A stretch of DNA of 64,000 nt, taken from positions 1 through 64,000 of the forward strand of contig JANOCD010000134.1 in the NCBI GenBank assembly GCA_031411995.1, written 5' to 3'. Origin of the DNA: Rudanella sp031411995. GTDB lineage: Bacteria; Bacteroidota; Bacteroidia; Cytophagales; Spirosomataceae. A model generated the notes under the pieces. That model saw nothing but the letters and a program-made list of their open reading frames with translations. It was not told the DNA's origin and did not search any database. Numbering within the stretch: position 1 is the first letter of the stretch; every line of letters begins with the position of its first letter. This document shows positions 50,640 through 59,234 of the stretch, in pieces. The position numbers and the translations under genes are program-made.

Positions 50640-51605
50640 ATGTCCGATTTGCAACTTACCATTCTGATACCACTTTACAACGAAGACGAGTCGTTGCCCG
50701 AACTGCACGACTGGATCGTTCGGGTGGTAACGGAACACCACTATACCTACGAAATTCTGTTTGTTGATGATGGCTCCACCGACCGTTCCTGGGCCGTAAT
50801 CGGGGAGTTGTCGGCCCGCAACCCCAACCACGTTCGGGGCATTCGGTTTGGGCGCAACTATGGCAAAACAGCCGCTCTCCAGGTGGGTTTCAAGGCCAGT
50901 CGGGGCAAAGTGGTCATTACAATGGATGCCGACTTGCAGGACAGTCCCGACGAGATCCCCGAACTCTACCGGATGATTACGGAGGAGGGCTATGACCTCG
51001 TGTCGGGCTGGAAAAAGAAACGCTTCGATCCCCTCACTAAAACACTCCCCACTAAACTATTCAACGGCGTGTCGCGCTGGGTGTCGGGGGTCAATCTGCA
51101 CGACTTCAATTGTGGCTTGAAAGCCTACCGTCAGCCCGTGGTGAAATCGTTCGATTTGTATGGCGAGATGCACCGAAACCTGCCTATTGTGGCCAAATGG
51201 AACGGTTTTGGGCGTATTGGCGAGAAAGTGGTGCAGCACCGCGCCCGGCAATACGGCGTAACTAAGTTTGGCCTGAGCCGCTTCATCAACGGGTTTCTCG
51301 ATCTGTTGGTGATCGCTTTCATGCACCGATTTGGCAAGCGGCCTATGCACGCTTTTGGAGGCTTTGGAACACTCTCGTTTTTCGTTGGAACGGTGATGGC
51401 GTTTTATTTGATCAGTCAGAAACTCTATAACATCTCGCAGGGTCTCCGTTTCCGAAATGTTACGGATAATCCATTGTTTTTCTTTGGATTAGTCGCCATA
51501 ATTCTGGGCGTTCAGCTATTTTTGGCTGGTTTTCTGGGCGAACTCCTCATCCGACAAAACCACTCCCGCAGCGAAGATTATTTAATTGCAGAAACTACGC
51601 CCTAA
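50640..51605 (+). CDS. Family 2 glycosyltransferase with two C-terminal membrane spans
   Basis: A 321-aa enzyme of the dolichol/undecaprenyl-phosphate sugar transferase type (GtrB/ArnC-like). The N-terminal GT-A domain starts LTILIPLYNEDESLPEL and has the DDGSTDRSW and MDADLQDSP motifs (about 35-110), with GFKASRGKVV. Two membrane segments near 235-255 and 270-295 follow. It probably moves a sugar from a nucleotide donor to a lipid phosphate on the cytoplasmic face. An acetyltransferase gene follows 3 nt later. Confidence 0.9.
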   Translation: MSDLQLTILIPLYNEDESLPELHDWIVRVVTEHHYTYEILFVDDGSTDRSWAVIGELSARNPNHVRGIRFGRNYGKTAALQVGFKASRGKVVITMDADLQDSPDEIPELYRMITEEGYDLVSGWKKKRFDPLTKTLPTKLFNGVSRWVSGVNLHDFNCGLKAYRQPVVKSFDLYGEMHRNLPIVAKWNGFGRIGEKVVQHRARQYGVTKFGLSRFINGFLDLLVIAFMHRFGKRPMHAFGGFGTLSFFVGTVMAFYLISQKLYNISQGLRFRNVTDNPLFFFGLVAIILGVQLFLAGFLGELLIRQNHSRSEDYLIAETTP

Positions 51606-51608
51606 ACC

Positions 51609-52061
51609 ATGATTCAAATTCGCCCGGCTACAGAAGCCGATATTCCACAAGCATTCGGTTTGGTGACCGAATTAGCCGTTTATGAACTCGCTGCCGATCA
51701 GGTAAGCAACACCGCCGAGCAAATGCTCGAAGATGGTTTTGGCCCAAATCCACTCTTTGGCCTGATTGTGGCCGAAGACGACGAAACCGACAAAATGGTT
51801 GGAATTGCCCTGTACTATTTCCGGTACTCGACCTGGAAAGGCAAGCGGCTCTATTTGGAAGACATTATCGTAACAGAAAGTTACCGGGGAATGGGTATCG
51901 GCAAACTCCTTTTAGACGAAACTATCGAAACAGCCCACCAAAAAGGCTGCACCGGCATGATGTGGCAGGTTTTAGACTGGAATAAACCCGCTCTCGGCTT
52001 CTACCAGCAGTTCGGCACCCGCTTCGACGATGGCTGGACGAATTGCCATCTGGATTTTTGA
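51609..52061 (+). CDS. GNAT family N-acetyltransferase (150 aa)
   Basis: Single GNAT domain. It starts IQIRPATEADIPQAFGLVTELAVYE and has the acetyl-CoA motif VTESYRGMGIGKLLLDETIE (about 96-115) and the ending WNKPALGFYQQFGT. The size and the FRYSTWKGKRLYLEDIIV strand resemble diamine/thialysine acetyltransferases (SSAT-like). The start is 3 nt after the GT2 stop, so probably co-transcribed. A terminator-like element follows. Confidence 0.9.
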   Translation: MIQIRPATEADIPQAFGLVTELAVYELAADQVSNTAEQMLEDGFGPNPLFGLIVAEDDETDKMVGIALYYFRYSTWKGKRLYLEDIIVTESYRGMGIGKLLLDETIETAHQKGCTGMMWQVLDWNKPALGFYQQFGTRFDDGWTNCHLDF

Positions 52062-52074
52062 GGATGCTGGAAAC

Positions 52075-52118
52075 TGGATGTTGGATATTGGAGTCTTACG
52101 TCCAACATCCAACATCCC
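52075..52118. terminator. TGGATGTTGGAT inverted-repeat element, copy 1
   Basis: Arms 52075-52092 and 52101-52118 are inverse with two mismatches, loop 8 nt, and each arm is itself a direct repeat of TTGGAT units. It lies between convergent genes and probably ends both transcripts. A second member is at 62868-62944. Confidence 0.65.
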
Positions 52119-52119
52119 A

Positions 52120-52977
52120 CTACTGCAAATTCGCGTCTTCTTTACTGTTAAACGTGTCGCCCTGGTTGATGTCGCCGGTTTTATAGCCCTTTTTGAACCA
52201 GTAAACCCGTTGCGCCGAGGTGCCATGCGTGAAGCCATCCGGCACCACATAACCCTGCGTTTCTTTCTGAATCCGGTCGTCGCCAATGGAGTTGGCCGCG
52301 TTCAGGGCCTCTTCAATATCCCCTTCTTCAATCATACCATTGTTGCGCGCCCACACGCCCGCCAGAAAATCGGCCTGCAACTCTAAGCGCACCGATAAAC
52401 GGTTCGATTCGCGTTCGCCCATACGCTGTTGCGCCGAGTGAACTTTGTCCATAATGCCCAATTGATCCTGCAAATAATGGCCCACCTCATGCGCCACCAC
52501 GTAGGCCATCGCAAAATCGCCGGGAGCCTGGAAACGGTCGCGCAGTTCGTCGTAAAACGACAGGTCGATATACAGTTTTTTATCGCCGGGGCAATAAAAT
52601 GGTCCCGAAGCCGCCGTTGCCGTGCCGCATCCCGACTGTGTCCGTCCCCGAAACAGGACCAGCGTAGGTGGCCGATATTGCTGCCCGTTTTCGGCCAGAA
52701 TCTTTGTCCAGACATCTTCGGTTGACCCCAGCACAACCCGCGTGAACTTGGCCGCTTCGTCGTCGGGTTGTGGCCCGTTTGCCTGTGCACCCGGCATAGT
52801 CTGGCTTTCATCAGGCCCGGCCTGATTCAGCACCTGCGAGGGATCACCTCCCAGAAGAAACACAATTACGGCGATAACGACGGAACCAATGCCCCCGCCA
52901 ATGGCCAATCCGCGTCCTCCACCACCTCCCCGGCGGTCTTCTACATTTTCGCTTTCGCGACCTCCCAGCCAACGCAT
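52120..52977 (-). CDS. Neutral zinc metallopeptidase (YpfJ/KPN_02809 family)
   Basis: A 285-aa membrane-anchored peptidase. The N-terminus MRWLGGRESENVEDRRGGGGGRGLAIGGG is the characteristic polar start, followed by a span GSVVIAVIVFLLGG. The catalytic motif VVAHEVGHYLQDQLG (zinc His pair near 162 and 166) is followed by the typical SNRLSVRLELQADFLAGVWA. The family is conserved but of unknown substrate. Confidence 0.92.
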   Translation of the reverse strand: MRWLGGRESENVEDRRGGGGGRGLAIGGGIGSVVIAVIVFLLGGDPSQVLNQAGPDESQTMPGAQANGPQPDDEAAKFTRVVLGSTEDVWTKILAENGQQYRPPTLVLFRGRTQSGCGTATAASGPFYCPGDKKLYIDLSFYDELRDRFQAPGDFAMAYVVAHEVGHYLQDQLGIMDKVHSAQQRMGERESNRLSVRLELQADFLAGVWARNNGMIEEGDIEEALNAANSIGDDRIQKETQGYVVPDGFTHGTSAQRVYWFKKGYKTGDINQGDTFNSKEDANLQ

Positions 52978-53096
52978 AATTTTATCAGTTAACGATTTAG
53001 TGATTGTTCAACCAGCAATACTACCCAGAATCACATAACAACAAAAATGCCGCCCCTGTTGGAACGGCATTTCTTTATTGATCTACGCGTACGGTT

Positions 53097-53879
53097 TTAT
53101 CCTTTTGTCCGGTACAAGGTCCCGTCTTCAACAACGTACAACATACCGTCCATGGCCACAATCATGGTTACGTCTTTCAGCAAACCACGTTCGCCAACCT
53201 GCTCGTAATGACCGTCCATGTCGGTTTTATAGAGGGTTCCGTCTTTTTCAACGCTCCACAAAAAACCATTGTCGCCTGCCATTGCCACTGTGTTTTCCCA
53301 GTCGCCCTTTTTGCCAACCTGCTCCCAGCGCATGGCGCGGATGTTGGTCCGAAAAAGGGTTCCACCCTCAACTGTCCAGAGGTAGCCCCCCATCGACTCC
53401 AACATATCGGCATCGCCAAACTCGCCATTGCCGCCAATTTGCTCCCAAGAGCCGTTTTTAGCGGTTTGGTAGAGCGTTCCGTTGGTCTCGATGCTGTAGA
53501 GTTTGCTATTCATGGGCACCATTGCCACGGTGTTTTTCCAGTCGCCGGTTTTGCCCACCTGCTTCCAGGCCACAGTTTCGGGGTCAGTGCGGTAGAGTGA
53601 GCCATCTTCAACCGTCCATATTTCGTCATCCAGGGCAAGCAACACATCGGCATTATCGAACTCTCCTTTTTTGCCTAACTGCTGGTAATTGCCCTGTTTA
53701 TCGGTCTGAAACAGGGTTCCGTTGGCTTCGATACTGTAGAGATGGCTGTTCAGGGCAACCACGTCGACGGTGTTTTCCCAATCGCCTTTTTTTCCAACTT
53801 GCTCCCATCGCTGGGCCTTAACTACTTGGCTAGAAGCTCCCGTCAGGAGGATCAGAATGCCAACTAAAATTCTTTTCAT
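53097..53879 (-). CDS. Secreted six-repeat tectonin-like propeller protein
   Basis: 260 aa: signal peptide MKRILVGILILLTGASSQVVKA, then six repeats of about 40 residues with the pattern WEQVGKKGDWENTV...L..L.S.E.NGTLY.T. The six begin near residues 26, 66, 106, 146, 186 and 226. Such WxxV/GG.. repeats fold as a tectonin (TECPR)-type beta-propeller that binds sugars or proteins. No anchor is seen. The ATG at 53879 begins the signal peptide. An adhesion or carbohydrate-binding role is inference. Confidence 0.8.
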   Translation of the reverse strand: MKRILVGILILLTGASSQVVKAQRWEQVGKKGDWENTVDVVALNSHLYSIEANGTLFQTDKQGNYQQLGKKGEFDNADVLLALDDEIWTVEDGSLYRTDPETVAWKQVGKTGDWKNTVAMVPMNSKLYSIETNGTLYQTAKNGSWEQIGGNGEFGDADMLESMGGYLWTVEGGTLFRTNIRAMRWEQVGKKGDWENTVAMAGDNGFLWSVEKDGTLYKTDMDGHYEQVGERGLLKDVTMIVAMDGMLYVVEDGTLYRTKG

Positions 53880-54078
53880 TAGGTAAAGTAAGTACAACAC
53901 GAGAAACAGGCAACCCCTTTGTGAGACTACCCGGTGTTTTTACGGGTTGAAATATAAGTAGAAATCGCTCACCAGATTCAAGATTACTTTCAGGCCAAAT
54001 ATGAATTCGCCTTCGCTGAAGACAGCGTTGTGTGTGCCAACTAATCTCAGGCCGGGTACAACACGCACGCCGGTTCAT

Positions 54079-55080
54079 TTAGCTCATAAGAAGTGGCTGC
54101 ATATCGGGCCAGGTGTATCGCAACACGAACCCGTTGTCGCCCTGGATTCTCTCCTGATTGGTGGCTCCGAGGGTGTCGTAGAAGGCCCGCGCCGGGTGAT
54201 TTTGTTCGTACACCCACAAATAAAATGGCGAACCGGCCTGCTGGTTTTGCACCCATTGGGCGGCTTGTTTCATCAGGCTTCGCCCAATGCCCTGCCCTTT
54301 ATAAGCACTGGAAACGTGGAGGTTGTCGAGCAAGGCACCATAAATGGGATCGTCTCCGACCACCACGCAGGCAAAACCCGCGAGTTGGGTTCCGGCTTCG
54401 GCCAGAATGATTTGTCGGTTGGGCACCTGCTCCACAAAGCGTTCCTGCCAAACTTCCAGTCGTTCGTCTTCGACTTCTTCGTCCAGGAACTCGTCGGGCA
54501 TGATGCCCCGGTAGGTTTCCTGCCACGAGCGGGCGTGGAGGGCCGCAATCCGGGCCACATCGGCATCGGTTGCGGTTCGGTAGGTAATTGGTTCCATTAA
54601 GGATTGGTGCATGACATAGGCGTTCACATACCCCAGCGTGGCGTGTTTAAAGGCATCGGGCAACTCGGCGATTATTTTAAAACCCAATGATTGCCAGATC
54701 TTTACGGCTCGTTCGTTCGTTTTCACCACGATATTAAACTGCATAGCCCGGTAGCCCAATCGTCGGGCTTCGTCCATCGAAAACAGGCCCATTTGCTGGC
54801 CAATGCCCTTGCCCGCGTGGTTCGGGTGAACCATGTATCCCGCGTTGGCTACGTGCGATCCCAAACCGGGCTGGTTGTTTTTCAGGAAAAACGTACCCAC
54901 AATTTCCCCTTGCTGCTCGGCCAAGTAAGAGATTACGCCCGGCCCCAACCAGAAATCTAGCATCTCCTCTTTGGGGGTATCGGGAGCAAACGCCCAGGTA
55001 TCACCGGGGGCCAAAATAGGTTCGATAATAGCCCACAAGGGTTCGCAGTCGGCTTCGGTGGCACGTCGAATGGTAATCAT
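54079..55080 (-). CDS. Fused double-GNAT N-acetyltransferase (333 aa)
   Basis: Two GNAT domains in one chain. Domain 1 (about 1-165) starts ITIRRATEADCEPLWAIIEP and has YMVHPNHAGKGIGQQMGLFS; domain 2 (about 170-333) starts EPITYRTATDADVARIAALHARSWQETYRG and has VSSAYKGQGIGRSLMKQAAQW. Both have the acetyl-CoA Q/GxxG/A-type loop. A fusion could give a mycothiol-synthase-like two-domain fold, but the domains look like independent generic GNATs. The ATG at 55080 is preferred because it starts domain 1. Confidence 0.88.
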   Translation of the reverse strand: MITIRRATEADCEPLWAIIEPILAPGDTWAFAPDTPKEEMLDFWLGPGVISYLAEQQGEIVGTFFLKNNQPGLGSHVANAGYMVHPNHAGKGIGQQMGLFSMDEARRLGYRAMQFNIVVKTNERAVKIWQSLGFKIIAELPDAFKHATLGYVNAYVMHQSLMEPITYRTATDADVARIAALHARSWQETYRGIMPDEFLDEEVEDERLEVWQERFVEQVPNRQIILAEAGTQLAGFACVVVGDDPIYGALLDNLHVSSAYKGQGIGRSLMKQAAQWVQNQQAGSPFYLWVYEQNHPARAFYDTLGATNQERIQGDNGFVLRYTWPDMQPLLMS

Positions 55081-55111
55081 TAGAGGGGTATTTCGGCGGG
55101 GAATAGCTTCT

Positions 55112-55540
55112 TCAAAATAGAAAATCATTCAACGAACAACCAATGGTTTTACAATAAGCCGACGAGTGATCGACATCTAGATTGTGGAGTTCGTAGCGGT
55201 GCCAAAGGTTCAGTTTGTAATCATACACGAAGCCCTCCGGTACGTCATACTCCGTCATCAATTCCTTCAGTTTAACCGTGTCTTTTTTCACGCCCTGTGT
55301 GTGCGTAATCTCAATCAGAACAGCGGTCAATTCCGTTTCAGGGTCAGCCAACAAAATATCAGGAACAGGACTTGTCCGGCTTTGATCGATCATGGCTTCG
55401 GGATAAGCCATGAGGGTAGTTTTACGACTGCTGTATAAATTAATGAGACCCGTAACCAACTGACCAATAATGGCTTGATGAATCCTCGGCGAAGCGTCGC
55501 CCGGCACCTTGACACCCATGTAAATGATGTTATCGTTCAT
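55112..55540 (-). CDS. Uma2-type PD-(D/E)XK nuclease-like protein
   Basis: A 142-aa protein. It resembles the widespread Uma2 (DUF820) group: RIHQAIIGQLVTGLINLY near the N-terminus and PVPDILLADPETELTAVLIEITH (about 58-80) with the D...E.. nuclease core. The C-terminus YRLNLWHRYEL-like segment also fits. Such genes are often in multiple copies and of unknown function. Nuclease activity is not shown. It lies 31 nt upstream of the double-GNAT start. Confidence 0.75.
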   Translation of the reverse strand: MNDNIIYMGVKVPGDASPRIHQAIIGQLVTGLINLYSSRKTTLMAYPEAMIDQSRTSPVPDILLADPETELTAVLIEITHTQGVKKDTVKLKELMTEYDVPEGFVYDYKLNLWHRYELHNLDVDHSSAYCKTIGCSLNDFLF

Positions 55541-55575
55541 GACCGTTTGATGTTGAGTGAGTTCCTAGTTGTCTG

Positions 55576-57963
55576 CTAAATTAGCACCGTTTCCCGACTT
55601 CCGCCATTCACTGTCAACCATTTATTATGCACCACCAGCGTAATCTGTTGCCCCGAAAAGTTCTCCACGGTCACATCTTTTTGGGTCGTTGTCACCTGAA
55701 TCAAGGCACCCCGAAAACGAATTTTGAACGCCAGCGATTGCCATCCTTCGGGGCAATACGGCTTTAGCGAAAGCTGATAATCAAACGTTGAAAGTGGTGG
55801 ATAAACAACCCATTTCTCGCCCTCTTTTGGCTCTTTCCGGTATTCTTCTGGTATCGCCCGTTCAACCCGCATTCCGCCAAAACCCTTCACCACGGCTAAC
55901 CACGTACCCGCCATAGAGGTGATGTGGCAACCGTCTTCGGTGTCGTTGTTGTAGTCGTCGAGGTCAAGGCGGGCCGTGCGGAGATACATCTCGTAAGCTT
56001 TTTCTTTCATGCCCAGCACCGAGGCCTGAATGGAATGCACGCAGGGTGACAGTGACGATTCATGCACGGTCATCGGCTCATAGAAATCGAAATTGCGTTT
56101 GAGGGTGTCCGTATCGAACTCATCTTCAAAGAAATAAATGCCCTGCAACACGTCGGCCTGTTTGATGAAACACGACCGCAAAATCCGATCCCACGACCAG
56201 TTTTGGTTCAGGGGGCGTTGGCCCTTCGGAATGTCGGAAACCGGCATCAGGTCTTTGTCGAGGAAATCGCTTTGCTGCAAAAACACCTGCCGCTCTTCGT
56301 CATAGGGAAAGTGCATATTATCGACGATGTGCGTGGCTTTTTCGATTTCCTTCTTTTCCTGAAAACGGATTCGCTCGCAGAGGTCGGCGTAGCGTTCAGG
56401 GTCGAGTGCCTTCACTTTACCAACGGCTTCAATGGTGTAGCGGAGTGTCCAGGCGGCAATATAGTTGGTGTACCAGTTGTTGTTGACGTTGTTTTCATAT
56501 TCGTTCGGCCCCGTCACGCCCAGCATCACATACTGCTTTTTGGCCTCCGACCAATTCACCCGCTGACTCCAGAAACGGCTAATCGCAATCAGTACTTCCA
56601 GACCATATTCGGCCAGGTATTGCTCATCGCCCGTGTAGCGGACGTAGTCGTAAATGGCGTAGGCAATGGCCCCATTCCGGTGAATTTCCTCGAAGGTAAT
56701 TTCCCATTCGTTGTGGCATTCCTCGCCGTTCATGGTCACCATCGGATAGAGTGCGGCCCCCGCCTTAAAACCAAGCTTTTTTGCGTTCTCGATGGCTTTT
56801 TGCAGGTGTTTATACCGGTAAACCAGCAGATTACGGGCCACTTTCTGGTCGGCAGTGGCGAGGTAAAACGGCAGGCAGTAGGCTTCGGTATCCCAGTAGG
56901 TGCTGCCTCCGTATTTCTCGCCCGTGAACCCTTTGGGGCCAATGTTGAGCCGCTCGTCTTCCCCGGTGTAGGTTTGGTTCAGTTGGAAAATATTGAACCG
57001 GATTCCCTGTTGCGCTGAGTCGTCACCCTCAATCAGAATATCGTTCGTTTTCCACTTGTCGGCCCAGGCTTGCTTCTGTTCAAAAAGCATTTTCTCGAAC
57101 CCCTTCCGCGACACCCGCTGAATATACTGCCGGGCTTCTTTGACGAGCATATCGCTGTCATAATTCAGCGACGACAGGTTCACGGCGTACTTAATAATGG
57201 CGGTTTCCTGCCCCTGCCGACAGTCGAGCGTCATGCGGTTGGCCACATATTTCTCGTACTTGATCGGCTGCGACTGGTAATCGACTTTCACGCCGTCCTG
57301 CTCAATCTCCACGCACATGCCCGTGGCCACATGGAAGCCCGTTTTGCGGGTTCGCAACTCAATATATGCTTCGCCGTAGCCGGTTTCCTTGCGGACTTCG
57401 TCCCAGAATGTCTCGTCGTAGTTCGCGTCTTTGTTGCGAATAGCCCCGTCGAGGTAAGGCGTGATAGTGATTTTGGCCTCGAAGTTGAGGGGCGTTAGGG
57501 CATACCGAATGGCACCGGCCTCATCATCGACAATGGAGCAAAACCGCTTGCTGACAATTTGGAGTTCTTTGCCGCTTTTCAGCACCGCCACACACGAGCG
57601 TTCGAGGTAGCCGGCCTGCATGTTAAGCACCCGCCGAAAATCACGCACCTCGCAATGGTTCAGGTCGAGTGTTTCATACTTGATGTCGATGTCGATCCCA
57701 ATCCAGTTGGTGGCATTGAGCACTTTAGCGAAGTAGTCGGGGTAGCCATTTTTCCACCAGCCCACTCGGGTTTTGTCGGGGTAATACACCCCGGCCACGT
57801 AGTTACCGGGCAGGGTTTTACCCGAAAATTTCTCCTCGAAATTGCCTCTGCCGCCCATCCGACCATTGCCGAGGCTCATCAGGCTTTCCGTAATCTCATT
57901 GTGATCGCGGTGGAACCCCTCCTCCACAATATTCCAGGGGTCTTTAGAAATGTATTGTTTCAT
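55576..57963 (-). CDS. Glycoside hydrolase family 65 phosphorylase
   Basis: GH65 disaccharide phosphorylase (maltose, trehalose or kojibiose type), 795 aa, giving beta-glucose 1-phosphate. N-terminal beta-sandwich with IVEEGFHRDHNEITESLMSLGNGRMGGRG; catalytic (alpha/alpha)6 barrel with TGPNEYENNVNNNWYTN (acid Glu near 485) and the phosphate region. A pgmB homologue sits about 1.3 kb upstream, which completes the route to glucose 6-phosphate. A GAAAGAGT hairpin lies 6 nt before the start. Confidence 0.93.
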   Translation of the reverse strand: MKQYISKDPWNIVEEGFHRDHNEITESLMSLGNGRMGGRGNFEEKFSGKTLPGNYVAGVYYPDKTRVGWWKNGYPDYFAKVLNATNWIGIDIDIKYETLDLNHCEVRDFRRVLNMQAGYLERSCVAVLKSGKELQIVSKRFCSIVDDEAGAIRYALTPLNFEAKITITPYLDGAIRNKDANYDETFWDEVRKETGYGEAYIELRTRKTGFHVATGMCVEIEQDGVKVDYQSQPIKYEKYVANRMTLDCRQGQETAIIKYAVNLSSLNYDSDMLVKEARQYIQRVSRKGFEKMLFEQKQAWADKWKTNDILIEGDDSAQQGIRFNIFQLNQTYTGEDERLNIGPKGFTGEKYGGSTYWDTEAYCLPFYLATADQKVARNLLVYRYKHLQKAIENAKKLGFKAGAALYPMVTMNGEECHNEWEITFEEIHRNGAIAYAIYDYVRYTGDEQYLAEYGLEVLIAISRFWSQRVNWSEAKKQYVMLGVTGPNEYENNVNNNWYTNYIAAWTLRYTIEAVGKVKALDPERYADLCERIRFQEKKEIEKATHIVDNMHFPYDEERQVFLQQSDFLDKDLMPVSDIPKGQRPLNQNWSWDRILRSCFIKQADVLQGIYFFEDEFDTDTLKRNFDFYEPMTVHESSLSPCVHSIQASVLGMKEKAYEMYLRTARLDLDDYNNDTEDGCHITSMAGTWLAVVKGFGGMRVERAIPEEYRKEPKEGEKWVVYPPLSTFDYQLSLKPYCPEGWQSLAFKIRFRGALIQVTTTQKDVTVENFSGQQITLVVHNKWLTVNGGSRETVLI

Positions 57964-57969
57964 GAATAA

Positions 57970-58043
57970 AAGAGCGAAAGAGTGAAAGAGTGAAAGAGCG
58001 GCTGCCTGATGGTTTTCGCTCTTTCACTCTTTCACTCTTTCAC
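57970..58043. repeat. GAAAGAGT-unit hairpin element, copy 2
   Basis: The left arm has AGAGC, then GAAAGAGT twice and a partial third unit (57970-57999). The right arm (58017-58043) is the inverse, with a short 17-nt loop. As with copy 1, the left arm begins a few bases before the downstream start codon (GH65) and the right arm contains the upstream gene's stop. Confidence 0.9.
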
Positions 58044-58648
58044 AGGTTGTAAATGCGTTTGCAGGTTTCCAGCACGTAGGTTAATGCGCTGAACAGTTCG
58101 TCTAATTTGTTGATGTCGAAACGTTCGCGGTATTGATGGAATTCGTTTGCTTCCAATGTACCGATCTCCCATATTTCGCCATTGGAAACGATGCCAAACA
58201 CAGGTCTGAGGTCGTTATTTAATTGTTGAATCGTGTACATTTCTAAAGCACACTGCGCCCATCCCATCGTAAAATCATCCCGTTTGGCTTCAATAACGGC
58301 CACGTAAGGAACATCAAAAACTACTTTACCCAGCACTGATTTTTTGGCGATAATATAGTCTGGAATACCATTCAGTTCCTCATTCAATTCAATAGGCTGA
58401 TGGCTCCAAATAGCCAACACGCCTGCAAATTGCTTCCAGGCTTCTCGTAGTATTGGGTAAATAATATTCTCACAGATAGCGGCTTCTGACACATCATAGG
58501 GAATTTCACGACGTGTAAACTCAAGCTCTTCTCTCAGCCTGATTGGAGTGGCAGTCAACTCTGGAGGAACCGGAAACGAATCCTCTTTATAGGTGATTTG
58601 ATATTTTTTCAATACCTCCCCCAACGTCTTATAGGTTCTAAAAGCCAT
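58040..58648 (-). CDS. PD-(D/E)XK nuclease-like protein (202 aa)
   Basis: Starts MAFRTYKTLGEVLKKYQITYK. The core ELNGIPDYIIAKKSVLGKVVFDVPYVAVIEAKRDDF (about 107-142) carries PD and ExK as in restriction-like nucleases, and YTIQQLNNDLRPVFGIVSNG follows, reminiscent of type I restriction R-subunit N-domains. No helicase or modification partner is nearby, so it is an orphan. It is more AT-rich than its neighbours. The ATG at 58648 is preferred to longer in-frame starts that overlap the DinB gene. Confidence 0.75.
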   Translation of the reverse strand: MAFRTYKTLGEVLKKYQITYKEDSFPVPPELTATPIRLREELEFTRREIPYDVSEAAICENIIYPILREAWKQFAGVLAIWSHQPIELNEELNGIPDYIIAKKSVLGKVVFDVPYVAVIEAKRDDFTMGWAQCALEMYTIQQLNNDLRPVFGIVSNGEIWEIGTLEANEFHQYRERFDINKLDELFSALTYVLETCKRIYNL

Positions 58649-58662
58649 AACCTTTTCTTTTT

Positions 58663-59229
58663 CTACAAAGATAAGCCTTCTTTCACCCGCATGGCTTGCG
58701 CCATGTGTCGCTCGGTGTGAGCCACGAGCATCACCAGCATATCGCCCACGTTGATTTTGATCCAACTGCCAAAAAGCGTCGCAGTTTTGTCGCTGTTCCA
58801 GTCTAAATAAACGGCCTTGTCGAGCAGGGAGCGCAACAGGGTTTGGAGTTCCTGAAACTGCGCCATCACGTCGGCAGGGTCAAGGTCTGAAGCCGTGCGG
58901 GGTCGCACCACACCCGGAGCCGGAAATTTCCGCTTCGATTTGGGATCAACAATGCCCAGCAACAACCGCCCTACCCATCCCGACTCCAGTTGCTGATCGG
59001 TGGCCGTGTGCTGCACCAAACCCAGCTTGTCAACCTTGTGTTGCAACTGCCGGATATAGTACCGCTCGGCCAGGTTCAGGTGTTGCAGGCACTCCACAAT
59101 GCTCCAGCCGCCATTGGCGGGTTTAGTGCGGAGTTGCTCGTTGGTCAGCGGGCGAAACTCGCGGTCAACCGTGTCGAGAATGTGCGTCAGACGCTGTTGG
59201 AGTTCGGTAGTGGTAGTGAGTTTTTGCAT
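58663..59229 (-). CDS. DinB family protein (188 aa)
   Basis: Four-helix DinB/YfiT-like protein. It begins LTTTTELQQRLTHILDTVDREFRPLTNEQLRTKPANGGWSIVECLQHLNLAERYY, where GGWSIVECLQHL carries the conserved His, and ends AHTERHMAQAMRVKE with HxxxH-type metal ligands. These are often metal-dependent thiol transferases or damage-associated proteins. It lies between the PD-(D/E)XK gene and the pgmB homologue. Confidence 0.88.
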   Translation of the reverse strand: MQKLTTTTELQQRLTHILDTVDREFRPLTNEQLRTKPANGGWSIVECLQHLNLAERYYIRQLQHKVDKLGLVQHTATDQQLESGWVGRLLLGIVDPKSKRKFPAPGVVRPRTASDLDPADVMAQFQELQTLLRSLLDKAVYLDWNSDKTATLFGSWIKINVGDMLVMLVAHTERHMAQAMRVKEGLSL

Positions 59230-59234
59230 AGTTG

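Noticed and set aside
56062..57018. Open frame of 318 codons on the plus strand
   Set aside because: Antisense to the GH65 gene catalytic domain; the composition is that of a shadow frame.
58040..58648. Complete restriction-modification system
   Set aside because: Only a nuclease-like domain is found; no methyltransferase, specificity or helicase gene is adjacent.
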